Origin: Legionella sp.
GTDB lineage: Bacteria > Pseudomonadota > Gammaproteobacteria > Legionellales > Legionellaceae
Reading direction: 5' to 3'
Assembly (NCBI GenBank): GCA_031291115.1
Contig: JARLJQ010000017.1
Span: 48,479-112,478 of the forward strand
Length of the DNA: 64,000 nucleotides
Notes under the pieces: generated by a model
Databases searched by the model: none
What the model saw: only the letters and a program-made list of their open reading frames with translations
What the model was told of the DNA's origin: nothing
Translations under genes and position numbers: made by a program
Shown here: one piece after another, positions 44,774-54,091 of the stretch
Position numbering within the stretch: position 1 is the first letter of the stretch
How the letters are laid out: each line of letters starts with the position of its first letter

Positions 44774-47217
44774 CCATTGCAAGGATTAAATTCAAAAATA
44801 GGAGGGATAAAAGCTTCCTCTTCCTCCAGCTGCAAAACAGAATTCAGCATCGCTCGTCCCTGCATCTTAATTTGCTCTCCAGCCTTATTATGAGTAAAAA
44901 ACAAAGGATTTCCTGTTTGATACCATTTAATAGAATGTGCAAAACCCAAAGTAAGTGCCGCGATTAAGACCTCTGCGATGATAAAGAGCGCCTTATAAAC
45001 TGCTGATTGTATTGGCGGATCAATAATAGTTAAGATTTCTTTTTCGGCCAATTTAAGCCTTGCTAAATAATCGGTCTTGCCCATTAATCCATCATAAGCA
45101 ATACAATATATGGCTATTCTATAGCGTTGTAACGCGTTTTCTGCCTCTACAGGCTTTGTCGCAGCAGACAATAGTCTGGAAATCAGAGCACATTGCCGCT
45201 CTACTTGGATGATGATTTCCTGAAAACGCGGTGCCTTATCAAGATGTTTCTGCTCGGCCCAATTAATGTCTTTATGAACGATATTATTATAAAAAATATC
45301 AATTAAAGACTCTCGTTGTACAACATCATCAAGAATCGCTAATTGCGGCAAAAAGACGCGTAAGGATTGTCCCTCTGCCTCATTACTTAATACCAGACGA
45401 TATTTGTTACGAGCTGTACTCTCAACCTGCTCTAACGCCGCAGCTGCGGTTACTCGCTGTTCATCAAGCGCCGCTAGCTGCGGTAACAAGTTACGGATGA
45501 GTTGGCCTCTTTGCCCACCACTAAAGAGCGTTACATTCGCGGCATTGGGATCAATTTGAACTAAAAGAAGTCCCTTTTCTACCGCTTCTAATTCCTCATT
45601 TAATATCTGGAGTTCATTTGCATTTGCGACCAGCTCACCTTTTTTTAATTGCAAAAGTGCGGTGCTGAGAGCATTCATTTCCTTGCTTAAAAGCTGCTCA
45701 TAGGGCTCTCTTGCTCTAGTCACGGGCATTTTTAACAGACTAAGCGCTTTACTTGCAGCATCTAACTCATCAATAGTTAATTTTTTAAAGTCTGATTTTT
45801 TTAAAGCAAATTTATCTGTCGCTTTAGAGAAAAAATGAAACTTAATGGACTCTTTCAAATGTTCTTGCGGATTAGCAATTAATTCCCGCAACCCATCAAT
45901 ACCATTAATAATAGTGCCGGTTTTATCTAAAGCAACTAAAGCTACGGACATTAATGGATAACGCTCGGCCATAGCCGCAATTTCTTTATAGCCATCCAAA
46001 GTAAGCGTTGTTGCTTTAAGAAAAAAAATCATACACAGCATCTTGCTGTCTTCATCAGGAAGTTGATTAATATAAGTTAAAAGTGACCGCTTCTCATTAT
46101 CAAGCCGTTCCTTATCAAACTGTACAGGGATACTTGCCGTCCAACCTAACTGCACCAACCTGTTTACCGCGTTATAATATACATCATCAGACAAAATCAA
46201 TTGCATCAACTGAACGTCATAGGCTTTAGACAGCATAAAGGGAATTAAACTTATCTGAGTTTTATCCCACATAAAACCACCCAACTTATTAATAAGCTCG
46301 CGATTATTAAGAAGCTCACGGTTCGATTCCAACGTGTTTTCTGCATAAAAAACCAAAGTCATGCGGATTAAATTCTCATATAATTTTTTATCTTCACAAG
46401 GTCCAATCAGCAGCAGCTCTTTAACAAGCAGACTATTTTCTTGGAGGCAATCCTTTAACATAGTAAAAGAAAGAGGGATGTTGTATTGGACAAATAAATC
46501 AAGAACCCGGTTTTCTGCAAAGAGTTGCGACCAAGCCAATTCAGAAAAATTAATGGGATTCTTAAGTGTCCCTTCAGCTCTAGCGGCGTGTATTGTTTGC
46601 AATACTAAACGAAGTCGAGAAAAATGTGAGTTCACTACACCCTCATCAGTAATTGCATGGTGCAGTAAATCGCGTATGAGGCTTGAATTTAATTGTTCCA
46701 TTAAAGGATTATTTGCAAATGAGGTTGAAACTACAGAGAGCTCAAACTCTGGATTTTCAATACAAACACTTAAATCAAAACTGGATAAAAGTAACACCTC
46801 ACGCGCTTCAGGAGCTGCCTGTGGATTTTTTATCAGGCCAATCATCCATTGAGAAGGTTCATCCGGTCGATAAAGCACTATAAGACCACTGGTTTGCTGC
46901 TTGTCATCAAGATAAGCAAAATGCTCGTACACATATTTTTTGTGGTCCTGATCCTGCAGCTCCTCTTCAAATGACAGTCGAGCCAACAGGCAGGATAAAA
47001 TGCCAGCGGACATATTACCTTGCGCGTAATGCTGCTCTAAATCACTTTGTTGCCATAAAGTAACATATTGTTTTGCTTGTGCCTCAGTACCAAGGAAATT
47101 AGTGCGCGAAAAGAGATCTTTTTTAATAATACCTCTGGAGCTTGTTTCTTCAACAAGTTCTGGATAGTTAAAACCGCCAAAAATTTGCTTCGCATTTCCC
47201 TTAACTGAATAAAGCAT
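44764..47217 (-). CDS. Large orphan protein with C-terminal membrane segment, possible effector
   Basis: An 817-residue protein without signal peptide and no recognised domain. Mostly helical, with Leu/Glu-rich stretches (ELQILNEELEAVEKGLLLVQ). A single hydrophobic segment ALFIIAEVLIAALTLGFAH (743-761) lies near the C-terminus, followed by a 55-residue tail containing QLEEEE about 20 residues from the end, a glutamate-rich block like the E-block of Dot/Icm substrates. GGGA lies eight bases before the ATG. Same strand as the kinase-like gene downstream, separated by 138 bp. Tail-anchored effector is a guess. Confidence 0.6.
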   Translation of the reverse strand: MLYSVKGNAKQIFGGFNYPELVEETSSRGIIKKDLFSRTNFLGTEAQAKQYVTLWQQSDLEQHYAQGNMSAGILSCLLARLSFEEELQDQDHKKYVYEHFAYLDDKQQTSGLIVLYRPDEPSQWMIGLIKNPQAAPEAREVLLLSSFDLSVCIENPEFELSVVSTSFANNPLMEQLNSSLIRDLLHHAITDEGVVNSHFSRLRLVLQTIHAARAEGTLKNPINFSELAWSQLFAENRVLDLFVQYNIPLSFTMLKDCLQENSLLVKELLLIGPCEDKKLYENLIRMTLVFYAENTLESNRELLNNRELINKLGGFMWDKTQISLIPFMLSKAYDVQLMQLILSDDVYYNAVNRLVQLGWTASIPVQFDKERLDNEKRSLLTYINQLPDEDSKMLCMIFFLKATTLTLDGYKEIAAMAERYPLMSVALVALDKTGTIINGIDGLRELIANPQEHLKESIKFHFFSKATDKFALKKSDFKKLTIDELDAASKALSLLKMPVTRAREPYEQLLSKEMNALSTALLQLKKGELVANANELQILNEELEAVEKGLLLVQIDPNAANVTLFSGGQRGQLIRNLLPQLAALDEQRVTAAAALEQVESTARNKYRLVLSNEAEGQSLRVFLPQLAILDDVVQRESLIDIFYNNIVHKDINWAEQKHLDKAPRFQEIIIQVERQCALISRLLSAATKPVEAENALQRYRIAIYCIAYDGLMGKTDYLARLKLAEKEILTIIDPPIQSAVYKALFIIAEVLIAALTLGFAHSIKWYQTGNPLFFTHNKAGEQIKMQGRAMLNSVLQLEEEEAFIPPIFEFNPCNGLG

Positions 47218-47379
47218 AATTCATTTCCCAAAGTGACAGATTGTGGCTATTATAACCAATAACGTGCGTTAATGGTGATAATTTTTTGTAAAATTTGCAT
47301 TATTTATGCGTTTTTAGGTGGATATATGGAAAAATAATACCACTCAACCTTTTTTGATAAAATATCATAAGGCAACAAT

Positions 47380-48231
47380 ATGAACTGCAATATCATCGGC
47401 GCCGGGCGCTTAGGTAAAAACTTGGGACTGTCTTTATCTGCGGCTCACATTATTTCTTCTGTTTCTGTCTGTAACCGTAAAATAAAAAGTGCTAATACAG
47501 CCTGCCAGCTGATGGGTTATGGCCACGCCGTAGATGAGATTGAGCGATTACCTGAAGCAGATATTACTTGGATATGCTGTAATGATGATTATATTCCCGA
47601 CATTGTAGAAATCCTGGCTCATCGTTTTCTGGTCAAACCAGGAAGTTTTGTGGTTCACAGCAGCGGCGTCTTAAACTCAAGCTTGCTTGCGCCATTAAAA
47701 GATCAGGGGTGCTCTGTTGCCAGTTTTCACCCACTCAAAGCCTTTAAGATGGGTTATTTAAGCCCGTCTGCCTTTGAGCAAGTAGATTGCGTGATGGAAG
47801 GTGATGAAGAGGTATCTGCTTGGTTAAAAGAGTCATTTACCAAGCTTGGGGCTCACGTCACGACGATTCAGCCGGAAGCAAAAGCGATATATCATGCTGC
47901 AGCCTGCATTGCCTCCAATTACTTAATTACTCTGGCCTCTTGCAGTGAAGAGCTCTTACTCAAAGCAGGACTGGAGCAACAGCAAAGTCGACGTATGTTG
48001 CTTAATCTCATGCAAGGTAATTTATCGAATTTACAACAAACAGAATGTATTGCTGAATCACTTACGGGCCCGTTGATGCGTGGCGATATTAAAACACTCT
48101 CTACTCATTTATATTCTATAGAAAATCAGGAAATCCAAAACTTATATAGAGCTGCGGGCTTGGCAACGCTTCCTTTAACTCTATTAGCTGAAGAGAAAAA
48201 AGAACAGATTAAAAACCTGTTTAAGCTGTAA
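47380..48231 (+). CDS. Rossmann-fold / DUF2520 family protein
   Basis: A 283-residue protein. The N-terminal NAD(P)-binding fold (NIIGAGRLGKNLGLSLS, with ICCNDDYIPDIVE and VVHSSGVLNSSLL) resembles 6-phosphogluconate or F420-dependent dehydrogenases. The C-terminal DUF2520 helical domain carries HAAACIASNYLITL and ESLTGPLMRGD. The substrate is unknown; some relatives sit beside pantothenate genes, which are absent here. AAGG lies seven bases before the ATG. It faces the neighbouring orphan gene, with a terminator between. Confidence 0.87.
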   Translation: MNCNIIGAGRLGKNLGLSLSAAHIISSVSVCNRKIKSANTACQLMGYGHAVDEIERLPEADITWICCNDDYIPDIVEILAHRFLVKPGSFVVHSSGVLNSSLLAPLKDQGCSVASFHPLKAFKMGYLSPSAFEQVDCVMEGDEEVSAWLKESFTKLGAHVTTIQPEAKAIYHAAACIASNYLITLASCSEELLLKAGLEQQQSRRMLLNLMQGNLSNLQQTECIAESLTGPLMRGDIKTLSTHLYSIENQEIQNLYRAAGLATLPLTLLAEEKKEQIKNLFKL

Positions 48232-48256
48232 GGATTGTTTCACGGGAAACATCCTG

Positions 48257-48283
48257 TATCACCCGTAGCTTTTACGGGTGATA
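48257..48283. terminator. Bidirectional terminator between convergent genes
   Basis: Perfect 11-bp stem TATCACCCGTA (48257-48267) and TACGGGTGATA (48273-48283) around loop GCTTT, between the DUF2520 gene and the orphan gene ending at 48298. Confidence 0.65.
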
Positions 48284-48297
48284 TCAATCAGACTTAA

Positions 48298-50691
48298 TCA
48301 AGGACCTTTTGGTTCGGAACCAGAAGAACTATCCAGATCTACATCACTGCTTTTTTCTTGCGCCTGCGCTCGTCCTTCCGCAACGACCTTTTTAAAAACC
48401 CCGAAATCGATCACATTAGTAGATGCCTTTGTTGTCACAACCGAATTACTTTTGCTCTTTTGAAAAGCAGGGCCAGGAACTTCCGCCCCTTTATCTGCCG
48501 ACGGTTTATCTAACAATGGCCCTTCATCACTCATATCAATATCAACATCATCATCCTCTACATCAGAAAAAGACGGATTTGAATCTGAGTCAGAATGCAT
48601 AGTCACTTGTGACACATGGGCTTCTTTAGCGATGTTTCCTAATGTTGCACTAACCTCACCTTGCAAATCTTTTTTATACTGTTTATGCAAATAAGCAGTA
48701 ATTGGGTACACAAGATAACTAAGAGCGGCACCAATAGCCCCAACTTTTGAGCTCATGTATTCCCAGTAACTCTTAGGATGCCCTTCCACAGCGCTAATCA
48801 TCTGTTTCGTCAATCCTTTATGTGCTTGCATGTTGCCCGCTTTGTCTTGTTTTAAATGCTCCAGGCTGCTTTCTTCAGCATAATTTCGGTTAAATTGCGC
48901 GAAAATACTCTTAAACCAGCTCACCTTCGCATTTACTTTAGCAGCCGCACCTTGATCCACAGCACTGATAAGAGAAACTGCAGACTGTAAATGTTTATCG
49001 TATTTTGTATCTAATTTTTGTTTTAAATCAGTAGCCAGTGATGCAACATCGGCCGGTTTGGCCTTAGCTAATGCCTCTATAGCCTGCATAATTGGACTTG
49101 CAGGGTCCTGCGCTACGCTATCAAGAACAGCAACACGCCCATTAATTGCTTGCGCGCGCTCATTTCCGCTCTTACATCCGCTAATTGATGCCTGCTCAAT
49201 AAAAACAGATAAAGCTTGAGTCAGTTTTGCGTATTCATGCTGATGGTGCAGATCATTAGCCATCATGGTTCTTAGGGCGCCTTTAGCCTTATCCGCAACC
49301 GAAACCAACTCACTATCATTGTCGTTCCGCCAGGCAGCCTTAACGCCTTCTATAAGCGTTATGGCTTCTTTACCCTCTTGGGCTTTAGAAAAAAATGACG
49401 GGCGTGTATCATCCGGTTGTTCTAAATAACGCCCGTAGATTTCAAATATCTCCTCAATATTTTCTTTTTGGCCCTTGTCACTTAAATGATGCAGCATCGA
49501 CATTTCAGCCATAAGGGTTGCTTCTGTTAGTAAACTATTGCCCTTATAACCTAAACTGTCGCCAAAACCATTAACTGATATATTTTGCACCAGGCATAAT
49601 ACAGGGCTTTCTTTACCCCTTTGAGCTTTATTATACTGATGCGCACCACTTAAAATAATACGGGCACCATCTGATTGCTTATTTTTGCCTTGTAGATTAT
49701 CCAATCTATCATTAATTGCCGTATGCAAATTGTACGTAAACGCCTTAATGCCCAAATTATTAGGCTCGATAACGTCCTCCATTGCATACTTAGTGCTTAA
49801 CTCCTGAAGTTTATCTTTTACATCAGCAACCGCTGCCTGTTCAGTTACACCTTCTTTCACATCAAGCGAAGGCGTTCTGATTTGTAATCGTTCTGAGCCT
49901 TGTTTCGCTTCATCTTGGGCAAAAGTTACAATTTGACGGTCAGCAAGTGTTCCAATACCACGATCGTGCGCTGTAACCTCTGAGCCTGCAATCCAGGTAA
50001 TTTGCTCTAATGAATTATCTGTATGCAACAGATCATTAGGAGTGGCCGTGGTCGCCTCGGCAGTATGTTTCAAATCCATTGCCTTTAATTCAGCTTTAGT
50101 GAGACGAACGCCGGTTTCCCTTACAATTTCTTCCAATAAAATACTGTGCGCTTGAGCAGACAGGGTCTTACGGGACTTATCCTGTTCTTGAATCAGTTTC
50201 ACATCATCGATAAACTGACCTTTAGTAGCTTTTGCTAATGCATTGGTAAATTCAGCGACAATCAATGGTTGCAAACGCTGCATCGCGGCTTGATGAGCAA
50301 GGGCCATTTTATCTGCAGGGAACTGTTTATCATCCGCAGCGGTATAAGTACGGGCAGCCAGGCTTAAATGAAAATTAAATTCTTGTTGCAGCGGGATAAT
50401 ACTGCCTCTAACACCACTCAGCTGATCACATTGCTCATCAGTTAATAAGTATTGTGCCTTATATGCATCCAAAAGCTTAGGATTATCCATCACATCCAAA
50501 CTCACTGTAACGACAGAGGAGGGATCATCACGACCAAAACCTTCTCTAAACAACACCTTATCATCTTCCGAAACAGGTACGTCAATTAAGGCTCGTCCTT
50601 GCGGATCGAAAAGTATTGTCCCAGAATTCAGGGCGGCTTCCGTTGCTTGTTCAATAAGACGAGTAATATATTCTCTTTGTTTTGAAGGCAT
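48298..50691 (-). CDS. Orphan protein with CX5R phosphatase motif (SopB/SidF-like candidate effector)
   Basis: A 797-residue protein without signal peptide. Residues 506-512 read C-K-S-G-N-E-R (codons 49176-49156), a CX5R loop of the CKSGxxR form typical of bacterial phosphoinositide phosphatases SopB, IpgD and SidF and of inositol polyphosphate 4-phosphatases. The segment before it (ALSVFIEQASISG) could be the strand leading into the P-loop. A hydrophobic stretch lies at about 651-669 (GAIGAALSYLVYPITAYL), then a long acidic/Ser tail (DSDSNPSFSDVEDDDVDID). L. pneumophila SidF also has C-terminal membrane segments. Start at ATG 50691 after TTGGTGA. I infer a PI-phosphatase effector; the rest of the protein is unrecognised. 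Confidence 0.55.
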   Translation of the reverse strand: MPSKQREYITRLIEQATEAALNSGTILFDPQGRALIDVPVSEDDKVLFREGFGRDDPSSVVTVSLDVMDNPKLLDAYKAQYLLTDEQCDQLSGVRGSIIPLQQEFNFHLSLAARTYTAADDKQFPADKMALAHQAAMQRLQPLIVAEFTNALAKATKGQFIDDVKLIQEQDKSRKTLSAQAHSILLEEIVRETGVRLTKAELKAMDLKHTAEATTATPNDLLHTDNSLEQITWIAGSEVTAHDRGIGTLADRQIVTFAQDEAKQGSERLQIRTPSLDVKEGVTEQAAVADVKDKLQELSTKYAMEDVIEPNNLGIKAFTYNLHTAINDRLDNLQGKNKQSDGARIILSGAHQYNKAQRGKESPVLCLVQNISVNGFGDSLGYKGNSLLTEATLMAEMSMLHHLSDKGQKENIEEIFEIYGRYLEQPDDTRPSFFSKAQEGKEAITLIEGVKAAWRNDNDSELVSVADKAKGALRTMMANDLHHQHEYAKLTQALSVFIEQASISGCKSGNERAQAINGRVAVLDSVAQDPASPIMQAIEALAKAKPADVASLATDLKQKLDTKYDKHLQSAVSLISAVDQGAAAKVNAKVSWFKSIFAQFNRNYAEESSLEHLKQDKAGNMQAHKGLTKQMISAVEGHPKSYWEYMSSKVGAIGAALSYLVYPITAYLHKQYKKDLQGEVSATLGNIAKEAHVSQVTMHSDSDSNPSFSDVEDDDVDIDMSDEGPLLDKPSADKGAEVPGPAFQKSKSNSVVTTKASTNVIDFGVFKKVVAEGRAQAQEKSSDVDLDSSSGSEPKGP

Positions 50692-50795
50692 TAAAATCAC
50701 CAATTAGGTCGCAGTATTTACATTTTAGCAGTGATTTGGCTATTGTTGGAATCAACTTTACATATTAAACGCTTTTTTTACAATTAACCCGCATG

Positions 50796-50882
50796 CCGTC
50801 ATCCAGAGCGCAAGCGAAAGACCTCCTGAATATGAGGTCGATGCTATCATGGGAGGTCTTTCGCTTGCGCTCTGGATGACGG
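50796..50882. repeat. Long palindromic repeat, 31-bp perfect arms (copy 2)
   Basis: Left arm 50796-50826 (starts CCGTCATCCAGAGCGCAAGC) and right arm 50852-50882 are perfect complements around a 25-bp spacer. Compared with copy 1 (3931-4011) both arms carry the same changes (GCGCAAGCGAAAG for GCGAAGCGAAGG), so the arms have changed together. It ends 4 bp before the stop codon of the RND pump gene and may serve as its terminator. Confidence 0.85.
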
Positions 50883-50885
50883 ATA

Positions 50886-53800
50886 TTAGTGCATAGAAAG
50901 TTCTTGCTTGCCTGCTTTTTTAGCCTTACGTCGCTCATGCCAAGTTTGTAACATCACATAAAAAGCAGGGACAAACACTACCGCAAGACAGGTAGAAGCC
51001 AGCATACCACTGCATACAGCGATACCAATAGAGCGTCGTGCATTCGCTCCCGCTCCTGTTGCAAAAACCAGAGGCATTACCCCTAAAATAAAGGCAAAAG
51101 AGGTCATTAAAATAGGCCTAAACCGAGTTTTTGCACCCAATACAGCCGATTCCATAATGGATTTATTATTAAACTCGCGCTGTTCGCGTGCAACTTCAAC
51201 GATTAAAATCGCATTTTTTGCCGCTAAGGCGATTAAAAGCAAGATACCTATTTGAGTGTACATATTATTAGCCAAACCAAGTGCCGATAAGGCGATTACT
51301 GTACCAATTAAAGCCAGAGGCACACTGAGCAAGATAGAGATTGGAGTCACCCAGTTTTCGTACTGGCCTGCCAAAATCAGATACACTAAAAGCAGCGAGA
51401 GAATAAAAATATACAAACTCATATTTCCAGCTATTTTTTCCTGGTACGCGGTACTCGTCCATTCATAGGAAATACCCGCCGGTAATACTTCAGCCGCCAA
51501 TCGTTCCATTGCCTGCATCGCCTGGCCAGAACTGTAGCCTGTGGCGGACATACCGTAGATATTACTAGAGGGATAAAGGTTATAAAGCGAAATAATAGAA
51601 GGACCCACGGTTGGATAAATATCCGTAAGCGTACCCAATGGCACCATGCCACCGGACTGATTTTTTACATAAAGGTTACGGACGTCTTCAATAGTCATTC
51701 GTGAGGACGCTTCCGCCTGCACATAGACTTGGAATACTTGCCCAAACTTGGTAAATAAATTCACGTACGAAGAACCAACATAGGTTTGTAATGCATCAGA
51801 AGCATCGCCCACACTAACGCCCAATGATTCTGCTTTAGTACGATTAATCGGTGCGGAAACCTGAGGTACTGAAGCTCGAAAGGAGGTCATCATGCGTTGC
51901 AGTTCAGGTTGCTGGCTGGCGTAGAGTATTAATTGATCCGTCGCGGTTTGCAGTTTGCGGTAATCAAAAGTGCCATCCGTCAATTCCAGCTGCAGTTGAA
52001 AACCACCTGAAGCACCTAAACCCTGAATTGGTGGCGGCAACATCACCAGAACCTTCGCGTTTAAAGTCTTTTGCGCGATGTCATTTAATTTCGTATACAA
52101 TGGTAATAAACCCTCTTTTTTACCACGCACACTCCAATCTTTAAACATCACATAAAGCACACCTGCATTGGCAAGGTTGGAGCTGTTGTCCAATAAAGAA
52201 ATGCCATCAATGGTAATCACATCAGCAATCCCATCTATTTTGGATACCTGGTCGCTAAGATCATGTAACAAGGCTTCGGTACGCCCCAAACTGGCGCCGT
52301 CTGGCAGCTGCACGTTCATCATCATGTAGCCTTGGTCTTCAATAGGGATAAATCCTGTAGGAATACGACTAATACCCAAAATAGCTAAAACAACCAAAGC
52401 AATACCAAGGAGACATACAACTCTATGCTGATGCACTAATTTATCGATAAAATTAATGTATCTGTTTTCTACTGGATTATATAAACGGTCAAACAAACGA
52501 AACAGGAAGCCTTTCTCTTTATGTTCATCAACTGGTCTCAGCCATAAAGCACATTGAGTTGGTTTTAGGGTCATCGCATTAATAGCACTAATAAAGGCCG
52601 TTGCCGCAATAACTAAAGCAAACTGTGCATACATAGCCCCTGTTAAACCAGGCATAAAGCCTGCAGGTACAAATACTGCCATAAGTACTAAGGTAATCCC
52701 AATAATCGGCCCCAACAGCTCATTCATCGCCAAAATGGAGGATTTTTTAGGTGAGGTTCCCCGCTCTATATGCTGGGTTACCCCTTCCACAATTACAATC
52801 GCATCATCTACAACAATGCCAATTGCCAAAACCAAGGCAAATAAAGTCAGCAGGTTAATGGAGTAGCCTAGCAAAAGCATAGCAAAAAACGCACCGATAA
52901 TGGTTACGGGTACTGTAGTTGTGGGTACCAGAGTTGCGCGGTAGTTTTGCAAGAAAAAGAGGATTACTAATAAAACCAAAATACCCGCTTCAAACAGTGT
53001 TTTATATACTTCATCAACGGAGGCTTTTACGAAAATGGTCGTATCAAAAGGAATAGTGTATTGCATACCCGGTGGAAACTGCTTCGCCATTTTTGCCACA
53101 GTTTGACGTACTTCAGTTGCCACTTGTAAGGCATTAGCTCCGGGGAGCTGATAAATGCCGATTGCGGCAGTTTCTTTATTATTTAATTTTGCCAACTGGC
53201 TGTAACTGGAGGAACCCAACTCCACACGCCCTACATCACGGATTCTTACAATTTTCGCACTACTGCTGCCCTTAGCCGTTTCATCGGGCTGTAAGGCAAT
53301 CGTTTTTACAATAATGTCGGCGAATTGCTCTGAATTTGCCAGTTGCCCTGGAACATTGATGGTAAATTGGTAAGCCTGACTTCCAGAAACCGGGGGCGAA
53401 CCAATCTGTCCGGCTGAAACAGCCTGATTTTGACGACTGACTGCATTAATTACATCACTCGGATTTAAAGCATAAGAAAGCATTTTTTTAGGATCAAGCC
53501 ATACACGCATGGCATAAGTCCCGGTTCCAAAAATGATGACATTACCAACGCCTGGCAAACGCGATAATTCATCCTGCATATTAATTGCCGCGTAATTATT
53601 AAGAAATAAGCCGTCAAACTCGCCATTTTTAGACGTCAGCGTAATAAATTGCAAAATAGCCGTGGATTTTTGTTGGACAACAACCCCTTGTTTTTGCACG
53701 GCCTCAGGCAATTGCGCCATTGCCGCCTGCACGCGGTTTTGTACCAGTACTTGCGCAAAATTCAAGTCTGTGCCAATGGCAAAGGTAACAATCAACGTAT

Positions 53801-54065
53801 AAGTGCCATTGTTTGTACTGTTCGATTGCATATAAAGCATTTTTTCTACCCCGTTGACTTGCTGCTCAATGGGGAGGGCTACCGTATTAATCAAAGTTTT
53901 AGCGTCAGCACCTGGATAAGTTGTAGTGACTTGAATGGTTGGTGGGACAATGGCAGGGTATTGAGTGATCGGTAACACGGCAATAGCTACTAGTCCCAGT
54001 AACACCAGAAGCATGGCTATCACATTTGCCAATATAGGCCGCTCAATAAAAAATTTAGAAATCAT
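50886..54065 (-). CDS. RND efflux pump, HAE1 family (AcrB/MexB-like)
   Basis: A 1059-residue inner-membrane proton-driven drug transporter. Starts MISKFFIERPILANVIAMLL as usual for AcrB-type pumps. Two large periplasmic loops lie between TM1/2 and TM7/8. The proton-relay Asp pair is in GIVVDDAIVIVE (near residue 408) and the second-half signature in GILLLIALAAKNAILIVEVA. Third gene of an operon with its outer-membrane channel and fusion protein (26-bp gap after the fusion gene). The Shine-Dalgarno sequence is weak (GAGAA). Confidence 0.95.
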   Translation of the reverse strand: MISKFFIERPILANVIAMLLVLLGLVAIAVLPITQYPAIVPPTIQVTTTYPGADAKTLINTVALPIEQQVNGVEKMLYMQSNSTNNGTYTLIVTFAIGTDLNFAQVLVQNRVQAAMAQLPEAVQKQGVVVQQKSTAILQFITLTSKNGEFDGLFLNNYAAINMQDELSRLPGVGNVIIFGTGTYAMRVWLDPKKMLSYALNPSDVINAVSRQNQAVSAGQIGSPPVSGSQAYQFTINVPGQLANSEQFADIIVKTIALQPDETAKGSSSAKIVRIRDVGRVELGSSSYSQLAKLNNKETAAIGIYQLPGANALQVATEVRQTVAKMAKQFPPGMQYTIPFDTTIFVKASVDEVYKTLFEAGILVLLVILFFLQNYRATLVPTTTVPVTIIGAFFAMLLLGYSINLLTLFALVLAIGIVVDDAIVIVEGVTQHIERGTSPKKSSILAMNELLGPIIGITLVLMAVFVPAGFMPGLTGAMYAQFALVIAATAFISAINAMTLKPTQCALWLRPVDEHKEKGFLFRLFDRLYNPVENRYINFIDKLVHQHRVVCLLGIALVVLAILGISRIPTGFIPIEDQGYMMMNVQLPDGASLGRTEALLHDLSDQVSKIDGIADVITIDGISLLDNSSNLANAGVLYVMFKDWSVRGKKEGLLPLYTKLNDIAQKTLNAKVLVMLPPPIQGLGASGGFQLQLELTDGTFDYRKLQTATDQLILYASQQPELQRMMTSFRASVPQVSAPINRTKAESLGVSVGDASDALQTYVGSSYVNLFTKFGQVFQVYVQAEASSRMTIEDVRNLYVKNQSGGMVPLGTLTDIYPTVGPSIISLYNLYPSSNIYGMSATGYSSGQAMQAMERLAAEVLPAGISYEWTSTAYQEKIAGNMSLYIFILSLLLVYLILAGQYENWVTPISILLSVPLALIGTVIALSALGLANNMYTQIGILLLIALAAKNAILIVEVAREQREFNNKSIMESAVLGAKTRFRPILMTSFAFILGVMPLVFATGAGANARRSIGIAVCSGMLASTCLAVVFVPAFYVMLQTWHERRKAKKAGKQELSMH

Positions 54066-54091
54066 TATAATGTATTCTCATTACTTTTAAG

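Noticed and set aside
46361..46852. 163-codon plus-strand reading opposite the 817-aa gene
   Set aside because: Antisense shadow within a well-formed gene; no ribosome-binding site or family.
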